From contig DATLYW010000032.1 of NCBI GenBank assembly GCA_035574315.1, forward strand, positions 1 to 34,967: 34,967 nucleotides of DNA, in the 5' to 3' direction. Position numbers and translations under genes: made by a program. The stretch comes from Candidatus Zixiibacteriota bacterium. GTDB taxonomy: Bacteria; Desulfobacterota; Binatia; UBA9968. Numbering within the stretch: the first letter of the stretch is position 1; every line of letters starts with the position of its first letter. Below the pieces are notes generated by a model. That model saw nothing but the letters and a program-made list of their open reading frames with translations, was not told the DNA's origin and made no database searches. Positions 28,057 to 34,294 of the stretch are shown here, piece by piece.

Positions 28057-29835
28057 ATGAAAAAAAGCGGAGCGGAAATCTTCGTCGAATCGCTGCGGCA
28101 CGAAGGCGTGAAAACCGTCTTCGGTCTGCCCGGCGGTGTCGTGCTCAAGATCTTCGATGTGTTGTGCCAGCAGAAGGACATCGAGCTCGTTCTCACGCGC
28201 CATGAGCAGGCTGCGGCGCACATGGCCGAGGGCTACGCGAAAGCGACCGGTAAGGCCGGCGTGGTCCTGGTGACCTCGGGTCCGGGCATGACCAATATCG
28301 TAACCGGCCTGGCCGACGCGTACATGGATTCCGTTCCGCTGGTGGCCTTTACAGGCCAGGTTTCCACCAACCTGATCGGCAACGACGCGTTCCAGGAGGC
28401 CGACAACGTCGGCATCAGCCGGCCGTGCACGAAACACAACGTGCTGGTCAAGAACGTCGCCGATCTGGCGCAGACCATCAAGGAGGCTTTCTACATCGCG
28501 ACGTCGGGAAGACCCGGTCCCGTCCTGGTCGACATCCCCAAGGACGTGAGCACGGACAAGGCGGAGTTCAAGTATCCCGATCGGGTGTACCTGCGCGGTT
28601 ACAACCCGACGGTGACCGGAAACAAGCACCAGATCCGCCAGGCCGCCGAAGCGATCATGAAGGCGAAGAAGCCCGTGATCTACGTGGGCGGGGGAGCGAT
28701 CTTCGCCAACGCCGCCGACGAGGTGCGCGAGCTGGCCGAGATCACGCAGATTCCCGTGACGATGACGCTGATGGGACTGGGGAGCTTTCCCGGCACCCAT
28801 CCGCTTTCTCTCGGGATGTTGGGGATGCACGGCGGCTACTGGACCAACATGGCGATGCACCATGCGGACCTGTTGATCGCCGTCGGCGCGCGCTTCGACG
28901 ATCGCGTGACCGGAAAGCTCTCCGAGTTCTGCCCGGAAGCGCGGGTCGTTCACATCGACATCGATCCGACATCGATCAAGAAGACGGTTCACGCCCACAT
29001 TCCGATCGTCGGAGACGTCAAGGCGGTGCTGCACCAGCTCAACGTGATGTTGCGCTCGATGGACGGGAACCCCGCGGAGGTGAAGTCGCAGCGGGCGGCG
29101 TGGCTCAAACAGGTGGAGCAGTGGAGGAACGAGCACCCGCTGACCTACCGGCAGGACGATCGCGTGACCAAGCCGCAGTTCGTCATCGAAAAGCTCTACC
29201 AGCTGACGCGCCACGAGGCGATCGTCGCGACCGACGTGGGACAGCACCAGATGTGGGCGGCTCAGTACTTCAAAGGCTCCAAGCCGCGCACCTGGCTGAC
29301 CTCCGGAGGGCTCGGGACGATGGGGTTCGGATTTCCGGCGGCGATCGGGGCCCAGAAGGCCTATCCGGAAAAGCTCGTTCTCTGCATCACCAGCGAAGGC
29401 AGCTTTCAGATGAACCTCCAGGAACTGGCGACGGTCGCCGAGCACAAGCTGCCGGTCAAGGTGGCGCTGCTGAACAACGGCTTCCACGGCATGGTCCGTC
29501 AGTGGCAGGATCTGTTCTATGAGGGGCGCTACTCGGCGAGCTATCTCGGCAAGATCCCGGATTTCGTCAAGCTTGCGGAAGCCTACGGCATTCTCGGCTT
29601 GCGCGCGGTCAAGCCGGACGAGGTCGAGCCGGTGATCAAGGAGGCGCTGAAGCACAAGGGTCCGGTGCTCATGGACATCCACACCGATCCGTACGAAAAC
29701 TGTTACCCCATGATTCCGGCCGGGGGAGCGCACCACGAAATGATGCTCGAAGACCCGCCCGAGCTGGTCAACGCCAGGAAGGGCGGAGCACACAAAAGAA
29801 AGGTGGACGAGGGAGAGGGTGTCCTTCCCGCCTAG
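28057..29835 (+). CDS. ilvB: Acetolactate synthase large subunit
   Basis: Thiamine-diphosphate enzyme joining pyruvate with pyruvate or 2-oxobutyrate, the first common step to valine, leucine and isoleucine. It has 592 residues. The catalytic glutamate is E50 in LTRHEQAAAHMAEGYA. The FAD-region markers GMLGMHGGYWTN and AVGARFDDRVTG are present. The thiamine-cofactor motif, normally GDG...NN, reads S446-E447-G448 followed 24 residues later by N473-N474, and the codons at 29392-29400 (AGC GAA GGC) confirm this. The following segment NNGFHGMVRQWQDLFYEGR otherwise fits AHAS. ilvN follows after 3 bases. The altered motif leaves a small doubt over activity and exact substrate. Confidence 0.9.
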   Translation: MKKSGAEIFVESLRHEGVKTVFGLPGGVVLKIFDVLCQQKDIELVLTRHEQAAAHMAEGYAKATGKAGVVLVTSGPGMTNIVTGLADAYMDSVPLVAFTGQVSTNLIGNDAFQEADNVGISRPCTKHNVLVKNVADLAQTIKEAFYIATSGRPGPVLVDIPKDVSTDKAEFKYPDRVYLRGYNPTVTGNKHQIRQAAEAIMKAKKPVIYVGGGAIFANAADEVRELAEITQIPVTMTLMGLGSFPGTHPLSLGMLGMHGGYWTNMAMHHADLLIAVGARFDDRVTGKLSEFCPEARVVHIDIDPTSIKKTVHAHIPIVGDVKAVLHQLNVMLRSMDGNPAEVKSQRAAWLKQVEQWRNEHPLTYRQDDRVTKPQFVIEKLYQLTRHEAIVATDVGQHQMWAAQYFKGSKPRTWLTSGGLGTMGFGFPAAIGAQKAYPEKLVLCITSEGSFQMNLQELATVAEHKLPVKVALLNNGFHGMVRQWQDLFYEGRYSASYLGKIPDFVKLAEAYGILGLRAVKPDEVEPVIKEALKHKGPVLMDIHTDPYENCYPMIPAGGAHHEMMLEDPPELVNARKGGAHKRKVDEGEGVLPA

Positions 29836-29838
29836 CGA

Positions 29839-30360
29839 ATGGAACATATCATATCTGTCCTGGTCGAAAACAAGTTCGGGGTCCTCGCCAGGGTCGCGGG
29901 GCTGTTCAGCGCCCGCGGCTACAACATCGAGAGCCTCTCGGTGGCGCCGACGCTCGATCCCACGACGTCGATGATCACGATCGTTACGGTCGGTGATGAT
30001 CGGGTGATCGAGCAGATCATGAAGCAGCTCAACAAGGTGGTCGAGGTTCTAAAGGTGGTGGACCTCACGGAAACCCACTATCTGGACCGGGAAACCGCTT
30101 TGATCAAGGTCCACACCAAACCGGAGCATCGCGACGAGGCGATCCGGATTGCGGACATCTTCCGGGCGAAGATCGTGGATTCGTCGCCGACGACCTACAC
30201 GATCGAGATCACGGGCGACGTGGACAAGGTCGAAGCGCTGATCAATCTCTTGAAGCCCCTCGGGATCAAGGAGCTGATTCGAACCGGACGCATCGCGATC
30301 GCGCGCGAGACGACGCGGACCGCGTCCCCGAGGCGGGAACCAGCTCTCCTGAAAACCTAG
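29839..30360 (+). CDS. ilvN: Acetolactate synthase small (regulatory) subunit
   Basis: ACT-domain subunit that activates IlvB and confers valine feedback inhibition. It has 173 residues. The N-terminal ACT domain reads ISVLVENKFGVLARVAGLFS then ARGYNIESLSV (about 4-75). The C-terminal domain, with ALIKVHTKPEHRDEAIRIADIFRAKIVD and ELIRTGRIAIAR, is the usual AHAS small-subunit extension (ilvN/ilvH type). It follows ilvB by 3 bases. ilvC, often next, is absent here; the neighbouring gene is convergent. Confidence 0.94.
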   Translation: MEHIISVLVENKFGVLARVAGLFSARGYNIESLSVAPTLDPTTSMITIVTVGDDRVIEQIMKQLNKVVEVLKVVDLTETHYLDRETALIKVHTKPEHRDEAIRIADIFRAKIVDSSPTTYTIEITGDVDKVEALINLLKPLGIKELIRTGRIAIARETTRTASPRREPALLKT

Positions 30361-30391
30361 CGCGACAGGATCGGCGGGAGGCCGCGCCCTT

Positions 30392-30781
30392 TCAGGAGGT
30401 GCCCTCCCTCTTTACGTCGTGACGCAACGGGAGAACCCGGCCTTCTTTTTTCATCGAGACGTGGCCTTCGAGCACGGCACCGTCGCCGATAATCAGGCTT
30501 TGCGTATTCACGTCGCCCACGACCGAGCCAGGCGGCTGGATTTCCAGCTTCTTTTCGGCCACGATGTCCGCCAGCACCTTGCCCTGTACCAGGACGGAGG
30601 CGGCGCTGATCTTTCCTTTCACCGTCGCTTGCTGGCCGACGTTGACGTTGGCTTGAGCGACGATCTCCCCCTCCACCTCGCCCTCGATGGTGGCCGGGCC
30701 GTCGAAAAAAAGCTTTCCGTTGACTTTGGTTCCCGGGCCCAGAAAGGCGCCGAGGTCGGCGGGCCTCAGTGGTTCGGCCAT
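30392..30781 (-). CDS. Bactofilin family polymer-forming protein
   Basis: A 129-residue bactofilin, which self-assembles into nucleotide-free filaments that act in cell shape, polarity or wall-enzyme placement. The central right-handed beta-helix (about 12-110) shows the repeating G-x-h-x-h-x-G pattern: FLGPGTKVNGKLFFDGPATI, EGEVEGEIVA, NVNVGQQATVKGKI, VLVQGKVLADIVAEKKLEI and GDGAVLEGHVSM. Short polar tails flank it. It ends convergently with ilvN, 31 bases apart with no clear terminator, and has its own promoter on the minus strand. No M23 peptidase partner is adjacent, as is often seen in other genomes. Confidence 0.88.
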   Translation of the reverse strand: MAEPLRPADLGAFLGPGTKVNGKLFFDGPATIEGEVEGEIVAQANVNVGQQATVKGKISAASVLVQGKVLADIVAEKKLEIQPPGSVVGDVNTQSLIIGDGAVLEGHVSMKKEGRVLPLRHDVKREGTS

Positions 30782-30812
30782 AGCGTCTCCTTTTGGATGG
30801 ACTCAGGCACGA

Positions 30813-30841
30813 ACTATAGAGCAGAAAGGTAAAATTGTCCA
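30813..30841 (-). promoter_or_regulatory. Promoter of the bactofilin gene
   Basis: On the minus strand TGGACA (30841-30836), 17 bases, then TATAGT (30818-30813), each five of six matches to the sigma-70 consensus. Transcription would start about 25 bases before the gene. Confidence 0.6.
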
Positions 30842-30848
30842 CAATTTT
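30831..30848. promoter_or_regulatory. Palindrome over the bactofilin -35 box
   Basis: AAAATTGTCCACAATTTT is a perfect inverted repeat with 7-base arms and a 4-base centre, lying over the -35 box of the minus-strand bactofilin promoter. The placement is that of an operator for a dimeric repressor; the regulator is unknown. Confidence 0.4.
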
Positions 30849-31016
30849 GTTGCGCCGCAAGGCCTTCGCGAGTCGCGGAAACGGAGGAGGTAAGCGCCGA
30901 CGTCGACTGCGGCAGCGGGCCCGCGCAGCGTCATTGTGGAAAACGCAGGGCTGCTGTGCTAGCTTAAAAAAACTTTTTCTGGCAATTTGTGTCGGGGACC
31001 CGGCAGCGCGGTGCAC

Positions 31017-31107
31017 GGAGAGATGGCCGAGTGGTCTAAGGCGCACGCCTGCTAAGCGTGTGTACCCCAAAAGGGTACCGAGGGTTCAAATCCCTCTCTC
31101 TCCGCCA
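31017..31107 (+). tRNA. tRNA-Ser (anticodon GCU)
   Basis: Acceptor GGAGAGA (31017-31023) pairs with TCTCTCC (31097-31103), with discriminator G and encoded CCA. The anticodon stem CACGC/GCGTG holds loop CTGCTAA, anticodon GCT at 31051-31053, reading AGC/AGU. A long variable arm (GTACCCCAAAAGGGTAC) marks it as class II. A possible promoter upstream is TGGAAA (30937-30942), 17 bases, TAGCTT (30960-30965). tRNA-Arg follows 11 bases later. Confidence 0.95.
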
Positions 31108-31118
31108 ATCATCATCAA

Positions 31119-31195
31119 GCGCCCGTAGCTCAATTGGACAGAGCACCAGACTACGGATCTGGGGGTTGGGGGTTCAAATCCCTCCGGGCGCGCCA
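31119..31195 (+). tRNA. tRNA-Arg (anticodon ACG)
   Basis: Acceptor GCGCCCG (31119-31125) pairs with CGGGCGC (31185-31191), followed by G and encoded CCA. The anticodon stem CCAGA/TCTGG encloses CTACGGA, anticodon ACG at 31153-31155. A34 of this tRNA is the known bacterial target of TadA, which is encoded 2.3 kb downstream. It probably shares a transcript with the serine tRNA before it. Confidence 0.95.
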
Positions 31196-31212
31196 CTTTC
31201 CGGAAGACGGCT

Positions 31213-31512
31213 TTGAACCCACCGTATCGAGGCCAGGCGACTGAGAGAGAGCGGCGGCCGGCCGTCTCCGGGCTCGTCGCTGCTGTTATCTTTTTCCTGG
31301 CGGGCTGTGGAGCAGGCGGTTCCCCTGCCCAGGGGAGACGCGGCCAGGAAGAGCCGACGCGGGGGTTCTTCCAGACGTTGGCGGACCACTGGAGCGCCAG
31401 GGAGTGCAATGCAGGGCGGATGATCTGCCCCTACGGGCTCGGCCCCGCGGGAGAGCCTTGCGAGTGCATTGATCCGTCGGGAATTGTCCTCAAGGGCCGG
31501 ACGATCAAGTAA
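31213..31512 (+). CDS. Small Cys-rich putative lipoprotein
   Basis: I do not recognise a named family. The frame has 99 residues from a TTG at 31213; no better start is visible. An Arg-rich n-region is followed by a hydrophobic stretch ending in a textbook lipobox, LVAAVIFFLAGC (Cys at about 32), so the mature part would be a lipoprotein of about 68 residues. The mature part has spaced cysteines: one at about 69 (REC), then CPYG, and then PCEC before IDPSG. The C-x(n)-PCxC pattern with Gly/Pro spacing recalls short secreted proteins of unknown function seen in many Proteobacteria. It begins 17 bases after tRNA-Arg. Confidence 0.5.
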   Translation: MNPPYRGQATERERRPAVSGLVAAVIFFLAGCGAGGSPAQGRRGQEEPTRGFFQTLADHWSARECNAGRMICPYGLGPAGEPCECIDPSGIVLKGRTIK

Positions 31513-31705
31513 ACGATTCTGTTTTTTCCCCTCTGCGTCAATTCAGCCTTTCAGGCCAATTTTGCCGCAAACGGTACGGTTTTGTACGGAAAGAGGTGGT
31601 CGTCGTTTCGACGGCCGGGCTCCGCTGGCGCCAGGCTGCCGGTCCTGTCGTCTTTTTCCGGGAAGGGCACGCCCGTTGCGTGGAAAATACGGCGGGTGCG
31701 CCGGG

Positions 31706-32071
31706 ATGACCAAGAAATCAATCCTGATCGTGGACAACAAGCCGCGCGAGAGCGCCTATCTCCAGAAGCAACTGGAGATCGCCGGCTTCGATACGTTTGT
31801 GGCGAGGACAGGTGAGGGCGCCATCCAGGCGCTCCAGGAAAAGACCCCTCACCTGGTCTTGCTGGACGCCGGTCTGTCGGATATGGACGGGCTCGAAGTG
31901 GTCAGCTTTATCCGCAACGACCCGAAGACCTATCGCATACCTGTCGTGGCGATGAGCGCCCTGCCGCACGTCAAGGACAGGTCGATCGAAGCCGGCTGCG
32001 ACGATTTTCTCTCCAAGCCGGTCCGGGCTCTCGACGTGATCACCAGGCTCAGGCGGCTTACCCGAACCTGA
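31706..32071 (+). CDS. Stand-alone receiver-domain response regulator
   Basis: A 121-residue CheY-like receiver with no output domain. The phospho-acceptor is D54 in HLVLLDAGLSDMDG. The acidic pocket reads ILIVDN (D10, N11), where most receivers have two acids. The conserved Ser/Thr is S84 (VVAMSAL) and the Lys is K104 (FLSKPV). The ATG at 31706 begins exactly at the domain; the same frame is open upstream without conserved sequence. No histidine kinase lies in the window. Possible roles are phosphorelay partner or protein-interaction switch. The 193 bases before it hold no gene that I recognise. Confidence 0.85.
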   Translation: MTKKSILIVDNKPRESAYLQKQLEIAGFDTFVARTGEGAIQALQEKTPHLVLLDAGLSDMDGLEVVSFIRNDPKTYRIPVVAMSALPHVKDRSIEAGCDDFLSKPVRALDVITRLRRLTRT

Positions 32072-32090
32072 ACAAGGGACGTAAAGTCGT

Positions 32091-32282
32091 TCAGTGGTGG
32101 AGCGGCGTGTTCAGCCGGCTGCTCAGCCACTGGTCGAGCACCGCCCGCTTGAACCGCCATTGAGAGCCGACCTTGTAGGCGGGCAGCTTTTTCTGGGATA
32201 CCAGCCGGTAAACGGTATAGGGATTGACGCGCAGATAGCGCGCCACTTCCTTGGTGGTGAGAAACGTCCGCTGCTGCCGCAT
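32091..32282 (-). CDS. Second small excisionase-type HTH protein
   Basis: A 63-residue winged-HTH protein: FLTTKEVARYLRVNPYTVYR is the helix-turn-helix, LPAYKVGSQWRF the wing, then LDQWLSSRL. It is similar in type to the product of 8002-8208 but not a close copy. I prefer the ATG at 32282; a TTG at 32294 in frame is possible, and neither has a good ribosome site. It ends 19 bases from the convergent receiver gene. A strong minus-strand promoter and a palindrome near its start site lie upstream, suggesting self-regulation. No recombinase is nearby. Confidence 0.7.
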   Translation of the reverse strand: MRQQRTFLTTKEVARYLRVNPYTVYRLVSQKKLPAYKVGSQWRFKRAVLDQWLSSRLNTPLHH

Positions 32283-32370
32283 GCTACGGGCCAACCGAAA
32301 AAAGCCTCTTCGAACCCCGGGCCCGCGCCCAACCCCGTTTTTTCAACTTCCGACGCCCGGCACAGGTTCT

Positions 32371-32387
32371 ACCTGTGACTGCGAAAA
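32371..32387. promoter_or_regulatory. Palindrome at the transcription start of the HTH gene
   Basis: CACAGGTTCTACCTGTG has perfect 7-base arms around TCT. It lies 9-25 bases downstream of the minus-strand -10 box, over the expected start of transcription. It could be an operator for the HTH protein itself or a 5-prime hairpin in its mRNA. Confidence 0.4.
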
Positions 32388-32395
32388 AGCGTAGC

Positions 32396-32425
32396 ATACT
32401 AGGCCCAAAATTTCGACCTTGTCAA
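32396..32425 (-). promoter_or_regulatory. Promoter of the HTH gene
   Basis: Minus strand TTGACA (32425-32420), 18 bases, then TAGTAT (32401-32396; four of six matches). The mRNA leader would be about 105 bases. Confidence 0.55.
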
Positions 32426-32476
32426 GGGCGCATTTGACCCCTCCCGGACCGCTTCCGCCGGGGGGTCCTCAGAGAC

Positions 32477-32506
32477 TTGACGTCGAAAGTGCCCCGGTGC
32501 AAGAAT
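32477..32506 (+). promoter_or_regulatory. Possible promoter of the kinase-BON gene
   Basis: TTGACG (32477-32482), 18 bases, then AAGAAT (32501-32506): five and four matches to consensus. It is divergent from the minus-strand HTH promoter within the same 313-base gap, which has no other gene that I recognise. Confidence 0.3.
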
Positions 32507-32595
32507 GGCCTCGCATTAACGGGAGGCCCAGCCCGGGTTTTGCGGGTAGCGCCTTCCGCGTAAAGACGATCCGCGGGAGCCCAAGGAGGTCCGTC

Positions 32596-33414
32596 GTGTC
32601 GATCGTAACGATTTCCCATGCGGCTTACAGCGGCGGCGGAGCGATTGCCGAGAAGGTTGCCGCCGCCCTCAACTATCGTTCCATCGACCGCGAGGTCCTG
32701 CTGGAGGCCCATCGGCGTTACGGGATACCGGAGGCCAAGTACACTGAGGTCCTGGAGACCGAGGGGCGCTGGTGGGAGCGCTGGGTCGAGAGTCTGAGGC
32801 TCTATCGAATCACGCTCCAGGCGGCAATGTGCGAGGTGGCTCAAGGGGGAAATCTCGTTTATCACGGACGGGCGGGGCAGGAGTTCTTCCCGGGAATCAG
32901 CCACGTGCTGAGAGTGCTGGTTCTGGCTCCTCTGGAGTACAGGATCGAGCAGGTGAGGGCGCAGAAGGGGATGACCGCGGACGACGCGCGTCACTTTTTG
33001 AAGGAGCTCGACCGCGTGCGAAGTCGCCGGCTGCGGGCGCTGTTCAACATCGACTGGCAGGATCCGTTGACCTACGATCTGGTGTTGAACACGGCCCGCG
33101 TGAGCATCGACAGCGCCGCGCAGGTCATCGCGGACATGGTCCGCAGACCCGAGTTCCAGCCGACGCCGCAATCCGAAAAGGCGTTCCAGGACCTGACGAC
33201 GACCGCACGCGTTCAAGCGGCTCTGATCACATCGCCCAAGACCCGCAACGTGATCCTGAATGTCCGGAGCGACGGCGGCGAGGTCTACATCTCCGGGATT
33301 CTCGCGGACCCGGAGCTGGAGAAGGAGATTACGCAGATCGCCAAAAGCGTGCCGGGGGTGAGCCGTGTCGTCACCGACATCGAGCCGCCGCCCATCGAGT
33401 ACATGCATCCCTGA
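32596..33414 (+). CDS. Cytidylate kinase-like protein fused to a BON domain
   Basis: A 272-residue protein from a GTG preceded at 5 bases by a perfect AAGGAGGT, which settles the start against a longer frame to 32419. Residues 1-185 resemble the cytidylate-kinase-like family: VTISHAAYSGGGAIAEKVAA sits where family members have a REFGSGG-type phosphate loop, then NYRSIDREVL, VYHGRAGQEFFPG and VRAQKGMTADDARHFLKELDRVRSRRLRALF. The REFGSGG-like loop is degenerate (HAAYSGGG). Residues about 203-263 read as a BON domain (VQAALITSPKTRNVILNVRS, GGEVYISGILADPELEKEI, VPGVSRVVTDI), a fold tied to phospholipid or ligand binding. Kinase activity and substrate are uncertain. Confidence 0.75.
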   Translation: MSIVTISHAAYSGGGAIAEKVAAALNYRSIDREVLLEAHRRYGIPEAKYTEVLETEGRWWERWVESLRLYRITLQAAMCEVAQGGNLVYHGRAGQEFFPGISHVLRVLVLAPLEYRIEQVRAQKGMTADDARHFLKELDRVRSRRLRALFNIDWQDPLTYDLVLNTARVSIDSAAQVIADMVRRPEFQPTPQSEKAFQDLTTTARVQAALITSPKTRNVILNVRSDGGEVYISGILADPELEKEITQIAKSVPGVSRVVTDIEPPPIEYMHP

Positions 33415-33487
33415 TATCGGCTTCCTGCTTCCCGCGACAGCCCCCCGATTTCATTCGCGATCGTTTCGTGCTAGATTTTTTTCCCCG

Positions 33488-34015
33488 ATGAGCCCGGCAC
33501 ACGAACGCGAAGCGCTCGACGCGCGCTGGATGCGTGCGGCCCTGGAAGAAGCCGAGAAAGCCGCCGCCGAAGATGAGGTTCCCGTAGGAGCCATCGTCGT
33601 TCGCGGCGGCGCCGTCGTCGCCCGGGGCCACAATCGGCGGGAATCGCTGCAGAGCCCGCTGGCTCACGCGGAGCTGGCCGCGATCGGCGAGGCGGCGGGC
33701 GCGCTCGGAACATGGCGCCTGAACGAGTGCGAGCTCTACGTGACGCTGGAACCGTGCATCATGTGCGTCGGAGCGATCCTGCAGGCGCGGATCGCCAGAC
33801 TCGTTTTCGGCTGTCTGGACCCGAAGGGAGGGGCCGTACGGTCGCTTTACCGTCTGTGCGAAGACGGGAGGCTCAATCATCGACTTCCCGTGACCGCAGG
33901 GGTGCTCGCGGGCGAATGCGCGGCTCTGCTTGCCGGCTTTTTTTCCAGCCTGAGGGAACGAAAGCAATCCACCCGACATGCGGAGAGGTGGCCGAGCCCG
34001 GCTGAAGGCGCTTGA
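33488..34015 (+). CDS. tadA: tRNA adenosine(34) deaminase
   Basis: Zinc enzyme that converts A34 to inosine in tRNA-Arg(ACG), which is encoded at 31119-31195. It has 175 residues. The zinc and catalytic motifs are HAE (60-62) and PCIMC (89-93); AIVVRGGAVVARGHNRRESLQSPLAHAEL is typical. There is no ribosome site, and a TAGATT box 10 bases before the ATG suggests a very short leader. The stop codon at 34013-34015 falls inside the tRNA-Ser(CGA) gene, so the last 11 residues are encoded by tRNA sequence. Confidence 0.93.
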   Translation: MSPAHEREALDARWMRAALEEAEKAAAEDEVPVGAIVVRGGAVVARGHNRRESLQSPLAHAELAAIGEAAGALGTWRLNECELYVTLEPCIMCVGAILQARIARLVFGCLDPKGGAVRSLYRLCEDGRLNHRLPVTAGVLAGECAALLAGFFSSLRERKQSTRHAERWPSPAEGA

Positions 34016-34073
34016 CTCGAAATCAAGTGTGCCCGGAAGGGCACCGGGGGTTCAAATCCCTCCCTCTCCGCCA
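33982..34073 (+). tRNA. tRNA-Ser (anticodon CGA), overlapping tadA
   Basis: Acceptor GGAGAGG (33982-33988) pairs with CCTCTCC (34063-34069), with discriminator G and encoded CCA. The anticodon stem CTTGA/TCAAG holds CTCGAAA, anticodon CGA at 34018-34020, reading UCG. The long variable arm GTGCCCGGAAGGGCAC marks class II. Its first 34 bases are also the 3-prime end of tadA. A 6-base hairpin CGGCTC/GAGCCG follows at 34081-34095 without a T tract. Confidence 0.95.
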
Positions 34074-34097
34074 TACCTCACGGCTCGCTGAGCCGAG

Positions 34098-34132
34098 GAC
34101 CAAAGACCGAAGACCGAAGACCGAGGACCGGG
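34098..34132 (+). repeat. Heptad tandem repeat (GACCGAA-type)
   Basis: Five consecutive 7-base units: GACCAAA, GACCGAA, GACCGAA, GACCGAG, GACCGGG. It forms the left arm of the larger inverted repeat described next. Confidence 0.6.
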
Positions 34133-34235
34133 AAGGACGTTTCCCGCCAAGACGCAAAGCCCGCCAAGGTAAAAACCCGTCTTGGTCGCGCCCTGTGTCG
34201 CGCTCGTCCCGGTCCTCCGTTTCCGGTCTCCGGTC
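34105..34235. repeat. Nested imperfect inverted repeat, about 130 bp
   Basis: The 28 bases at 34105-34132 match the reverse complement of 34208-34235 at 24 positions. Inside, CCAAGACG (34147-34154) is the exact complement of CGTCTTGG (34178-34185). The centre holds GCCAAGACGCAAAGC-type sequence, which recalls widespread intergenic repeats. No coding frame explains it. A transcript would fold into a long interrupted hairpin. Confidence 0.55.
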
Positions 34236-34245
34236 TGCCCTTCGC

Positions 34246-34266
34246 ACCTCGAACTTCGAACCTCGA
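34246..34266 (+). repeat. Second heptad tandem repeat (ACCTCGA-type)
   Basis: Three 7-base units ACCTCGA, ACTTCGA, ACCTCGA directly after the inverted repeat, with the same period as the GACCGAA repeat on the left. Confidence 0.5.
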
Positions 34267-34294
34267 ACTGTTTTTACATCCATTAACCCCCTAA

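Noticed and set aside
34098..34266. CRISPR-like repeats
   Set aside because: The units are 7 bases, contiguous and degenerate, with no spacers and no cas genes.
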